Below are positions 8,401 through 16,009 of a stretch of DNA of 36,937 bases, piece after piece. Source of the stretch: Bacteroidales bacterium (GTDB lineage: Bacteria; Bacteroidota; Bacteroidia; Bacteroidales; Marinilabiliaceae). Numbering within the stretch: the stretch's first letter is position 1; every line of letters begins with the position of its first letter. Below the pieces are notes generated by a model, which saw nothing but the letters and a program-made list of their open reading frames with translations, did no database searches and was not told the origin of the DNA. The stretch covers positions 1 through 36,937 of the forward strand of contig JALEMI010000079.1 in assembly GCA_022768325.1 (NCBI GenBank). Reading direction: 5' to 3'. Made by a program: the position numbers and the translations under genes.

Positions 8401-9738
8401 CGCCCCGTCAGCACCAATATCGAGAACTACGTGGCCAGCATGGTCGCCCCATACGTGGCCTACGCCGCCGAGCAGGGCATCCAGCTCCGCACATTCTTCC
8501 ACGTCATTGTCCCCTATGTCCGCATCGACACCGACGCGCTGACCAAGGTGCTCGCCAATCTGCTCAGCAACGCCATTAAGTATTCCGGCGACGGCAAGCT
8601 GATTGACCTCTTCGTCTGCCAAATTCGCAACGATGCCAAGCTCCGCACCTACATCTGCGTCCGCGACCGTGGCATCGGCATTCCGCAAGACCGCATCGAG
8701 AAGGTCTTCGACCGCTTCTTCCAGTCGCCCGGCAAGGACGGCAACCGCCTCGCGTCGGTCGACAGCACGGGCATAGGCCTCTACGTCGTCAGCCGCATTG
8801 TCCAAGAGTGCAATGGCGAGATTTACGCCCGCAATAACCCCAAGCGAGGCGTCTCCATGCGCGTCATGATTCCAACCCCCGAGGGTCGCCCTGCCGAGGT
8901 CGATGCCGCACCGACGCCCGCCGAGCAGGAGGCGCAGAGGCAGACCGATGCCGCCAATAACCCCGACGTCACCATGCCCGTGCCAGACCGAATGACGATT
9001 CTCGTGGTAGAGGATAGTGCCGATATGCGCACCTACATACGCTCCTTCCTCACCGACACGTACCACGTCATCGAGGCATCCAATGGTGTCGAGGGACTTA
9101 CGGCTCTCGCCGAGAACGATGTCGATTTCATCATTGCCGACCTCATGATGCCCGTCATGGACGGTCTCGAGTTCGCGCGTAAGGTTAAGTCCGACTTCGC
9201 GTATAGCCATACGCCAATGCTCATCCTCACGGCGCAGATGGACGGGCAGTTCCAGACCGAGAGCTACCGCATCGGTGTCGAGAGCTATCTCCACAAGCCC
9301 TTTGACGAGGATATGCTCAAAGCCCGCATCTGCGGAATCCTCGCCAGCCGACAAAAGAACCAGTCCCGTTTCCTCACGACGCTCGACACTGCCGACCTCG
9401 GCATTGAGCGCGAGAGCGAGGACGAGAAGTTTGTCGAGAGGGTCACCAGCTTCGTCAAAGCCAACTACAAGGACCCCGACCTCTCCATCGACGACATCGT
9501 CAGCGAGGTCGGATGCTCCAAGAGTATGCTCCACAAGAAGATGCAAAGCGTCATGGGGCAGGCTCCGGGCAACTTCATCCGCACATACCGCCTCTCCATA
9601 GCCCGCGAGATTCTCGCCAACAAAGCCAACCGCCTCAACGTCAGCCAAGTGGCCTACGAAGTCGGCTTCAACGACCCCAAGTATTTCAGCCGCTGCTTCG
9701 CCAAAGCCTTCGGCTACCCTCCCTCCGCTATCGGCTAA
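5494..9738 (+). CDS. Hybrid two-component system protein (HTCS): sensor kinase, receiver and AraC regulator in one chain
   Basis: Single-polypeptide inner-membrane sensor and transcription factor typical of Bacteroidetes, usually binding an oligosaccharide in the periplasm and activating a nearby gene cluster. Order of parts in the 1414 residues: signal peptide (about 1-24), two seven-bladed propellers built of Reg_prop repeats (repeated LWVGT/IWVATxxGL elements, about 30-700), a Y_Y_Y domain (about 720-800), membrane helix (about 810-830), coiled coil, HisKA with phospho-acceptor His910 in NISHELRSPLT, HATPase with N-box around Asn1026 and DRGIGIP from 1058, receiver with phospho-acceptor Asp1216 in ADLMMPVMDG, and a C-terminal AraC double helix-turn-helix (about 1310-1414). 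All signature residues are present, so it should be active. There is no SusC/SusD pair or glycoside hydrolase beside it; the only same-strand secreted gene nearby is at 10145. It diverges from the glutaminyl cyclase gene. Confidence 0.95.
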   Translation: MTISAIRPLFAAILLLFVSLSARAAGDYWERHIVSHVGMSEGLPGNLVDHICVDDDGFVWFAIGGAGIVRYDGYSFREFNAVNTPALRSNFVYQIVKGNHGHLWIGTEKGVATFDTRSESMMSVPLAFGKDTIPDAPVFHIARDADGLIWVVSHRTLVCIKHVEGETPVMVARTDFPATISYVDHGARGIYVASAGVLYVCRCQKGEITVRKDPHPNLTNSGAIVEALAESSGYLWVGTNLGVFRYNLTTGEERIYRHNEANPNSLTQDRVTDIVTDQDGRVVVATLMGLNVYNHETDDFERITQDDSRQGKALSSNFINCLASTPNGFWLGTDVAGADFISPMHLDVNNCTTDEICGRAASSAGKAQTLCPVNAIAEGNDGSLYVGVVEGGLARRRRGAQRFEHITRGDGLCHNSVSSLAVDGQGLLYVATWGGGVDVLDPTRQSRPVVKHYGASDGLLGVYVAAVVVDTINNGVWVATIGGLSFISNGKVLQPIPSEAFNDMNGALGADIDDRGHLWVGTTIGLFDIDLRSFNADDCSVSYRLMAHRLDDPSVKGDPRITYIYFSESKKRIFISTNGYGLYEADTTKPEVTFSRIKVESNLANNVTVSIAEDGAGNLWIGTQNGLSLLSVDKGALGNYFVSDGLLSDCYYWNAACSSKSSGKVYFGSLEGLSEIGRAPHSDNVGVRRPPVLTYLVVNNTEVTPSPDAVISTSIEKVSDIKIHEADKSFRVGFSSLSFSAPSAVRYQYRLDGFDDDWVTPAKGQHAAQYTNLSAGDYTLRIRYALADGPWSTERTLAVVVEPYFYKTTLFYVVVILLVIGGVVAVFRVRMHAVEANRKMLRKEVEARTRELEEQKHILEEQKMKLEASNAKLVEQNDYIVRQKENILEMTTRIQRLSIDKMQFFTNISHELRSPLTLIMGPLSRAKKLAKVPEVAKQLELVERSANTLLATVNQLMDFRRVESGNVEIRPVSTNIENYVASMVAPYVAYAAEQGIQLRTFFHVIVPYVRIDTDALTKVLANLLSNAIKYSGDGKLIDLFVCQIRNDAKLRTYICVRDRGIGIPQDRIEKVFDRFFQSPGKDGNRLASVDSTGIGLYVVSRIVQECNGEIYARNNPKRGVSMRVMIPTPEGRPAEVDAAPTPAEQEAQRQTDAANNPDVTMPVPDRMTILVVEDSADMRTYIRSFLTDTYHVIEASNGVEGLTALAENDVDFIIADLMMPVMDGLEFARKVKSDFAYSHTPMLILTAQMDGQFQTESYRIGVESYLHKPFDEDMLKARICGILASRQKNQSRFLTTLDTADLGIERESEDEKFVERVTSFVKANYKDPDLSIDDIVSEVGCSKSMLHKKMQSVMGQAPGNFIRTYRLSIAREILANKANRLNVSQVAYEVGFNDPKYFSRCFAKAFGYPPSAIG

Positions 9739-9750
9739 CTGCCACCGCAG

Positions 9751-9775
9751 GAGAAGCGGCTTCAAGCCGCTTCTC
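9751..9775. repeat. Perfect 12-bp palindromic hairpin
   Basis: GAGAAGCGGCTT (9751-9762) and AAGCCGCTTCTC (9764-9775) are exact inverted repeats separated by one base. It sits 12 bases after the HTCS stop and could end its transcript, but no T-run follows, so it is not a classical intrinsic terminator. It may belong with the two adjacent repeat hairpins. Confidence 0.7.
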
Positions 9776-9806
9776 CCCACTGGGAAGGACGCTCTCCCGA
9801 CCGTCC
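9775..9806. repeat. 32-bp hairpin repeat, copy 1
   Basis: Matches the copy at 9834-9865 in 29 of 32 positions. Its core 9787-9806 forms an 8-bp stem with one mismatch and a 4-base loop. Confidence 0.75.
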
Positions 9807-9833
9807 ATCACACTAAATACCCCTCACTGGGAA

Positions 9834-9865
9834 CCCCACTGTGAAGGACGGTCTCCTGACCGTCC
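9834..9865. repeat. 32-bp hairpin repeat, copy 2
   Basis: The second copy, offset 59 bases from the first. Its core 9846-9865 is GGACGGTC-TCCT-GACCGTCC, a perfect 8-bp stem. One of the three differences from copy 1 (C versus G in the stem) is what makes this stem perfect. Confidence 0.75.
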
Positions 9866-10144
9866 TTCATCCCCCCGTTCTTCAATCCCCCGCAATTTTT
9901 GTCCAAAATCAGAAATAAACCCATACTGAACACCCTCACCATCAATCCCCCAATCTCCACCTTCCTCTCAGCAGTTGTTAAACCTAACCACCTGTATACC
10001 TCAAAATCGCACCTTTATGTTAAAAATCGCCCCAGAAACTTGCATAAGTCAACCTTTTTTTTGTACTTCGCATTGTCTGAAATTAACGAACGGTGCGGAC
10101 GTAACGCCCGCCCGCTCTCTTAACAAATAACAAGAAAAAAGAGT

Positions 10145-11047
10145 ATGAAGAAACTTCTACTATTTTTTGCCCTCGCTCTCGGTATCGGGAGCGCATCGGC
10201 GCAGGAAGAGAGTGTGACTAAGCAACTAATTCTTGGTTCTCAAGGTGACAATGGGAGTTGGAGCTACGGATTCAAGGAGATTGTTATTCCAGCAAATGCA
10301 GGTCTTGAGGCTTTGGCCAATTGGGCAAAGTTGGACATTGCATCTGGGGTCTCGTCCGTAACTCAAATTGTCGTGGACATTGCATCTATGACGGGTGAGT
10401 GGCAGGTCGTTGATGACCAAACGAAACAATACTTCGATCTTAAGGTAGGTGAGAATGTTGTTACCTACAAAGAAGAAGGGAAAGAGGCTCTCCTAATGGC
10501 TAAGACTCTTGGCTCTACGATTACTCTTAACTCTGTTAAAATTGATGGGGTTCAAACGTCGTACGCCCAGAAATACAATTTAGGTTTCTACAATTTGGAC
10601 TTAAATGACAACGATAATACATGGGCGAGCAGGTTTTTTGTGGGTGCGAATGTAGCAGGTGCATCCGTTGCGAAGCTTAAGCTCGAACTGAATACAGCCG
10701 TTACATCTGGTGATTTTCAAGTAACTGCCACCTATACAGACGGTACAGCAGAAAAGTTTTGGGATATCACTGGAACTGGTGGCGAATACAACATTGGAGC
10801 TAATATTAATGAGGTTCGTATTTGTGTGAATAACAAAAAAGGTAAGTCTATCTCTGTGAAGTCCGCATACCTTACCTATGTACCTTCCGCCCTCCGTCCC
10901 ATCACTGCCCCCGATGCAGAGGTAGTCTCCACCACCTACTACAACCTCGCAGGCGCAAAACTCTCACAGCCTCAGCGCGGCCTCAATATCGTAGTCCGCA
11001 CTCTCTCCAACGGCTCAACGCTCACCGACAAGGTCGTTGTGAAGTAG
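10145..11047 (+). CDS. Secreted protein with C-terminal sorting-like module
   Basis: A 300-residue exported protein of unknown function. It has a signal peptide with predicted cleavage ASA|Q, leaving Gln20 as the mature N-terminus. The middle (about residues 25-245) is beta-rich with polar and aromatic strands and no catalytic motif that I recognise. The last 50 residues read TYYNLAGAKLSQPQRGLNIVV...KVVVK, the pattern that closes many Bacteroidales secreted proteins and resembles a type IX-type C-terminal domain, though type IX secretion itself is not shown by this window. Codon use changes sharply inside the gene: roughly 10215-10870 uses many A/T-ending codons (aat, gtt, att, caa), while the signal peptide and the C-terminal module use the C-ending codons of the rest of the window. 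That suggests a mosaic gene or relaxed selection. It could be a target of the upstream HTCS; this is only positional inference. Confidence 0.7.
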   Translation: MKKLLLFFALALGIGSASAQEESVTKQLILGSQGDNGSWSYGFKEIVIPANAGLEALANWAKLDIASGVSSVTQIVVDIASMTGEWQVVDDQTKQYFDLKVGENVVTYKEEGKEALLMAKTLGSTITLNSVKIDGVQTSYAQKYNLGFYNLDLNDNDNTWASRFFVGANVAGASVAKLKLELNTAVTSGDFQVTATYTDGTAEKFWDITGTGGEYNIGANINEVRICVNNKKGKSISVKSAYLTYVPSALRPITAPDAEVVSTTYYNLAGAKLSQPQRGLNIVVRTLSNGSTLTDKVVVK

Positions 11048-11099
11048 GTCTCAAAATATTTACGATACGCTCTGTTTCCCTCGGCGCACTCCTGGCGTC

Positions 11100-11127
11100 G
11101 GGGGATTCTTGCGTCCTCCCCCTTTTT
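11100..11127 (+). terminator. Probable terminator after the secreted protein gene
   Basis: GGGGGA at 11100-11105 pairs with TCCCCC at 11117-11122 across an 11-base loop and is followed by TTTTT. Confidence 0.5.
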
Positions 11128-11204
11128 GGCAAATTTTCACTATTTTCGCGCAAGGCTCTGCGCCTTTTTCATCTTGCAAGCCCTGAAACATAATCATTGC
11201 CCAC

Positions 11205-12380
<1,176 letters not shown>

Positions 12381-12399
12381 AAACTCTCCCCCCCACAAC

Positions 12400-12591
12400 A
12401 TGACCACTGCGCAAAAACTTGCCCGAGCCACGCTCGTAGTCGTTTGCGCCGGCGTTCTCCTCGCCATCGTTGCGATTATTATCCGCAGCTATCAGAGCGA
12501 TTCCACATCTGCCTTGGTCGCAAAATTCGTCATCCTAATCCTTTGGTTCTGGGCTTCTTGGCGATTGATTAATAGAGTCTTACATCAATAA
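12400..12591 (+). CDS. Small two-helix membrane protein
   Basis: A 63-residue protein with two hydrophobic segments (about residues 8-29 and 38-56) separated by a short polar turn, a basic N-terminus and a basic C-terminal tail, so a helical hairpin in the inner membrane is likely. No known domain is recognised. It sits 19 bases after purM, and its stop codon is immediately followed by the prfA ATG with no intervening base, so it is embedded in the operon and probably coupled to prfA translation. Codon bias and the tight spacing support it as real. Confidence 0.7.
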   Translation: MTTAQKLARATLVVVCAGVLLAIVAIIIRSYQSDSTSALVAKFVILILWFWASWRLINRVLHQ

Positions 12592-13704
12592 ATGGCAACA
12601 AACAATACCATACTGGACCGCCTCGACGGTCTGGCCTCCCGTTTTGACGAGGTCTCGACCCTTATTACCGACCCCTCCGTCATCGCCGACCAAAGGCGAT
12701 ATGTCAAGCTCTCCAAGGAGTATAAGGACCTTGGCGACATCCTGAAGGTGCGCGAGCAATACGTGGCCGCGCTCAACGGTCTCGCCGAGGCTAAGGACAT
12801 CATTACCAACGAGTCAGACCCCGAGATGAAGGAGATGGCCCGTGAGGAGGCTGCCGAGCTCGAAGCCAAGATTCCACAGCTGGAGGAGAATATTAAGCTC
12901 CTGCTCGTACCCGCCGACCCCGAGGACGACCGCAATGCCGTGCTCGAAATCCGTGGCGGAACGGGCGGCGACGAGGCTGCCCTCTTCGCCGGCGACCTGT
13001 TCCGTATGTACAGCAAATATTGCGAGACAAAGGGATGGCATCTTGTCGTCTCCTCTTGCTCCGAGGGCGCTGTTGGCGGTTTCAAGGAAATAATTTGCAC
13101 CGTCACGGGCGAGAAGGTCTACGGGACGCTCAAGTACGAGAGCGGCGTCCACCGCGTGCAGCGAATCCCCGCCACCGAGACGCAAGGCCGCGTCCACACC
13201 TCCGCCGCGTCCGTCGCCGTTCTCCCCGAGGCCGAGCCTTTCGATGTCGAAATCAACGAGGGCGAGATTAAGTGGGACACCTTCCGCAGCTCCGGCGCCG
13301 GTGGTCAGAACGTCAATAAGGTCGAGTCCGGCGTCCGCCTCCGCTACAATTGGAAAAACCCCAACACGGGCATCGTCGAGGAGATTCTCATCGAGTGTAC
13401 CGAGACGCGAGACCAGCCCAAGAATAAGGAGAGGGCGTTGAGCCGCCTCCGCACCTTCATCTACGACAAGGAGCACCAGAAATACGTCGACGACATCGCA
13501 AACCGACGCAAGACTATGGTCTCCACGGGCGACCGCTCCGCCAAGATCCGCACATACAACTATCCACAGGGGCGTATTACCGACCACCGCCTCAACTACA
13601 CCATCTACAACCTCGCCGCTTTCATGGATGGCGACATCCAAGACTGCATAGACCACCTCATCGTCGCCGAGAACGCCGAGCGTCTCAAAGAGAGCGAGTT
13701 GTAG
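12592..13704 (+). CDS. prfA: Peptide chain release factor 1
   Basis: Recognises UAA and UAG stop codons in the ribosomal A site and triggers peptide release. The 370-residue protein shows the GGQ catalytic motif at 237-239 (SSGAGGQNVNK), whose Gln is the site of PrmC methylation in other bacteria, and the PAT tripeptide at 193-195 (IPATETQGR), which is the PxT codon-recognition motif diagnostic of RF1 rather than RF2. The alpha-helical N-terminal domain covers about 1-100. The ATG follows directly on the stop of the small membrane protein. No programmed frameshift is needed. Confidence 0.96.
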   Translation: MATNNTILDRLDGLASRFDEVSTLITDPSVIADQRRYVKLSKEYKDLGDILKVREQYVAALNGLAEAKDIITNESDPEMKEMAREEAAELEAKIPQLEENIKLLLVPADPEDDRNAVLEIRGGTGGDEAALFAGDLFRMYSKYCETKGWHLVVSSCSEGAVGGFKEIICTVTGEKVYGTLKYESGVHRVQRIPATETQGRVHTSAASVAVLPEAEPFDVEINEGEIKWDTFRSSGAGGQNVNKVESGVRLRYNWKNPNTGIVEEILIECTETRDQPKNKERALSRLRTFIYDKEHQKYVDDIANRRKTMVSTGDRSAKIRTYNYPQGRITDHRLNYTIYNLAAFMDGDIQDCIDHLIVAENAERLKESEL

Positions 13705-13745
13705 CCTCCCCACAGTCCATTAACCTCCTTCACACACCCTAAGAT

Positions 13746-14567
13746 ATGAATCGTCAAGAACTTGTCTCAATAATCCGCGAGCGCAAGAGCTTCCTCTGCG
13801 TCGGTCTCGACACCGACACACGCAAGCTCCCCGCACATCTCCAGTCCTCACCCACGGGCGTTGTCGATTTCAACAAGGCTATCGTCGATGCCACAGCCCC
13901 CTATTGCGTGGCCTATAAGCCAAACCTCGCTTTCTACGAGTGCATGGGCGTCAAGGGGTGGGCAATTCTCGAAGAGACAATAGCCTACATCCGCAAGAAC
14001 TACCCCAACCACTTCATCATTGCCGACGCCAAGCGCGGCGACATTGGCAACACCAGTGCCATGTACGCCCGCTCCTTCTTCGAGGACCTCGATGTCGACG
14101 CCCTCACCGTTGCCCCCTACATGGGCGAGGACAGCGTCACGCCTTTCCTCGGCTACGAGGGTAAATGGGTCATTCTCCTCGCCCTGACGAGCAATAAGGG
14201 AAGCCACGACTTCCAACTCACCGACGATGCCGCCGGCGAACGCCTCTTCGAGAAGGTGATCCGCAAGAGCCAAGAGTGGGCCGGAGACGACAAGATGATG
14301 TACGTTGTCGGTGCCACGCAGGGCAAGATGTTTGAGGACATCCGCCGCGTAGCGCCAACCAGTTTCCTTCTCGTGCCGGGCATCGGCGCGCAGGGCGGAA
14401 GCCTGGAGGAGGTCTGCAAATACGGCATGACCAAGGATTGCGGCCTTCTCGTCAACTCCAGCCGAGCCATAATCTACGCCTCCAACGGCACCGACTTCGC
14501 CGAGGCTGCCGCCCGCGAGGCCAAGAAGGTTCAAGAGCAGATGGCCGCCCAGTTGGCAAACATCTAA
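13746..14567 (+). CDS. pyrF: Orotidine 5'-phosphate decarboxylase
   Basis: Last step of UMP synthesis: decarboxylation of OMP. The 273 residues place it in the longer PyrF subfamily. Catalytic Lys96 sits in [20 protein letters not shown] near residue 17 starts the barrel, and [10 protein letters not shown] near 215 is the phosphate-binding loop. It lies 41 bases after prfA and is the last gene before the long leader of the biotin genes; no terminator is seen directly after it apart from the hairpin at 14935. Its pathway partner pyrE is also in the window but far away on the other strand. Confidence 0.95.
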   Translation: MNRQELVSIIRERKSFLCVGLDTDTRKLPAHLQSSPTGVVDFNKAIVDATAPYCVAYKPNLAFYECMGVKGWAILEETIAYIRKNYPNHFIIADAKRGDIGNTSAMYARSFFEDLDVDALTVAPYMGEDSVTPFLGYEGKWVILLALTSNKGSHDFQLTDDAAGERLFEKVIRKSQEWAGDDKMMYVVGATQGKMFEDIRRVAPTSFLLVPGIGAQGGSLEEVCKYGMTKDCGLLVNSSRAIIYASNGTDFAEAAAREAKKVQEQMAAQLANI

Positions 14568-14598
14568 AAACGTAGCATCTCTCCCCACACACACCGAT

Positions 14599-14925
14599 AT
14601 GCCGTCGCCCGTTGTCTTTAAGCGGTGGAGCCGATGCCCTTGGGCAGCTTTCGCCAGCCTTCATCGGGTGGTGATTATCGGGGTCGTCAAGGCTTCCATA
14701 GCCAATGCGCAGATGCTCAAGATGGGCCGACGCTTCCGCCTTGAGCTTTGCCCGGATCCCTCCCGCCGCTTTGGCGCGGACGAGGCCGACGACGAGGACT
14801 CCCCGCCCTTAGGGGTGTCGCTCTTCGATGGTGGTTTCATGGCTGTCGCCCTCTGCTCTCCTGCATCCCCTTGCGGTGCGGACGCGCCTTTGCGTGGCGT
14901 AGCCGTCACACGTCAATTCCTATAA
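14599..14925 (+). other. Unassigned 108-codon open frame in the biotin leader
   Basis: ATG to TAA, ending 9 bases before the hairpin at 14935. The translation is of mixed composition (basic, Pro/Ser/Cys-rich toward the end) with one hydrophobic stretch near residues 22-37, and no family is recognised. The antisense strand is also open for 82 codons (14661-14909), so an open frame alone is weak evidence. It may be a leader peptide, a decayed gene or non-coding RNA. Confidence 0.2.
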
Positions 14926-14934
14926 GTACATACC

Positions 14935-14979
14935 CGCATCGGGTGGCCCTCAGTGGTCGCCCGGTGCGTTTTGCTTTTC
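14935..14979 (+). terminator. Terminator-like hairpin just upstream of bioB
   Basis: CGCATCGGGTGGCC (14935-14948) pairs with GGTCGCCCGGTGCG (14955-14968) over 14 positions including three G-T pairs, loop CTCAGT, followed by TTTTGCTTTT. It could end the pyrF transcript or act as an attenuator for bioB. Confidence 0.75.
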
Positions 14980-14995
14980 TACATTAAAAATAACC

Positions 14996-15988
14996 ATGAC
15001 AACCGAAGAATTAATAGCCCTCGGCGAGAGTGTCAAGACGGGCCACAACGTCACTTTCTACGAGGCTCGCCAAGCAGCCCTCGCGCCCGACAAGACGACC
15101 CTCTACAAGGTGGCGGACGGTCTCCGCAAGCACTTCCGTGGCGACCGTTTCCAAACCTGCTCAATCATCAACGCCCGCTCCGGCCGCTGTTCCGAAGATT
15201 GCAAGTGGTGCGCGCAGAGCCACAAGCACCACACGGGCATCGACGAGTACCCCCTAATCGACGCCAAGGCCGCAGTGGACATGGCAATCCACAATGCCCG
15301 AAAGGGCGTTGGCCGCTTCTCGCTCGTCACGAGCGGCCGACGGATGACCGACAGCGAGATTGACCACGTTGTCGACATCTACCACAAGGTGGCCGCCAAC
15401 GCCGAGATTGACCTCTGCGCATCGATGGGCCTCCTCTCCAAGCCCCAGCTCCAAAAGCTCCACGACGCCGGTCTCTGCCATTACCACTGCAATGTGGAGT
15501 CCGCCCCGTCGTTCTTCCCCTCGCTCTGCACCACCCACACCATTGAGGATAAGCTCCAGACAATCCGATGGGCGCAAGAGGTAGGTTTCAAGATCTGCTC
15601 GGGCGGCATCATTGGCATGGGCGAGACGCTCGACCAACGGATTGAGATGGCCATCTTCCTCCGCGACGATGTCAAGGCCGATTCCATCCCCGTCAATGTC
15701 CTCATGCCCATCAAGGGCACGGCTCTCGAAGACCGTCCGCCCCTCTCTGTCGACGAGATTCTCACCGCTTTCGCCATCTTCCGACTTTGCAACCCTAAGG
15801 CCGAGATTCGCATGGCGGGCGGGCGTGTCAAGTTTGTAGACCATCAGACTGAGGCTCTCGCCTGCGGCGTGGACGCGTCAATTGTTGGCGATATGCTGAC
15901 AACGACAGGCACGGGCGGCATCGATGACGACATGGCCTTGTTCCAATCGTGCGGCCGCGATACTGAGCCGCAGTCCGATGAGTGGTAA
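14996..15988 (+). CDS. bioB: Biotin synthase
   Basis: Radical SAM enzyme that inserts sulfur into dethiobiotin to form biotin. The 330-residue protein carries the SAM [4Fe-4S] ligands Cys65, Cys69 and Cys72 (CSEDCKWC), and the later segments YHCNVESAP, CSGGIIGMGET and MPIKGTAL are those of BioB; the conserved Cys in DLCASMG and the YHCN Cys fit ligands of the auxiliary [2Fe-2S] cluster. It opens the biotin cluster and is followed after 21 bases by bioA. Its upstream region is the candidate attenuator leader. Confidence 0.96.
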   Translation: MTTEELIALGESVKTGHNVTFYEARQAALAPDKTTLYKVADGLRKHFRGDRFQTCSIINARSGRCSEDCKWCAQSHKHHTGIDEYPLIDAKAAVDMAIHNARKGVGRFSLVTSGRRMTDSEIDHVVDIYHKVAANAEIDLCASMGLLSKPQLQKLHDAGLCHYHCNVESAPSFFPSLCTTHTIEDKLQTIRWAQEVGFKICSGGIIGMGETLDQRIEMAIFLRDDVKADSIPVNVLMPIKGTALEDRPPLSVDEILTAFAIFRLCNPKAEIRMAGGRVKFVDHQTEALACGVDASIVGDMLTTTGTGGIDDDMALFQSCGRDTEPQSDEW

Positions 15989-16009
15989 TGCCTTTGAGCG
16001 TCAAGAGCA

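Larger units (their letters stand above)
9739..10144. other. Intergenic region with hairpins and a weak promoter
   Basis: This 406-base spacer between the HTCS and the secreted protein holds a perfect palindrome at 9751-9775 and two copies of a 32-base repeat (listed separately), then an AT-rich stretch. A weak promoter candidate is TTG at 10040-10042 with TACTTCGC at 10064-10071, 21 bases apart, which would give an A-rich leader of about 70 bases before the ATG at 10145. I see no coding sequence in it. Confidence 0.5.
14568..14995 (+). promoter_or_regulatory. Long pyrF-bioB spacer, candidate biotin operon leader
   Basis: A 428-base spacer with no recognisable gene. It contains an open frame at 14599-14925 with no family resemblance and ends with a 14-bp terminator-like hairpin at 14935-14968. 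No TTTG/TAnnTTTG promoter pair was found within it, and only 17 bases separate the end of the T-rich tract from the bioB ATG, too few for a normal promoter plus leader. Expression of the bio genes therefore probably has to pass the hairpin, as in attenuation or partial read-through from pyrF. Confidence 0.4.

Noticed and set aside
6463-9780. Long minus-strand open frames (533 and 560 codons) opposite the HTCS gene
   Set aside because: They mirror the plus-strand codon bias (GTC/CTC/GAC give few antisense stops), have Glu/Asp/Val/Leu-rich composition without domains, and the plus strand encodes a complete well-known protein.
14661-14909. 82-codon minus-strand open frame in the bioB leader
   Set aside because: Low-complexity Ser/Lys/Pro-rich translation, no start context, overlaps another open frame; probably chance.
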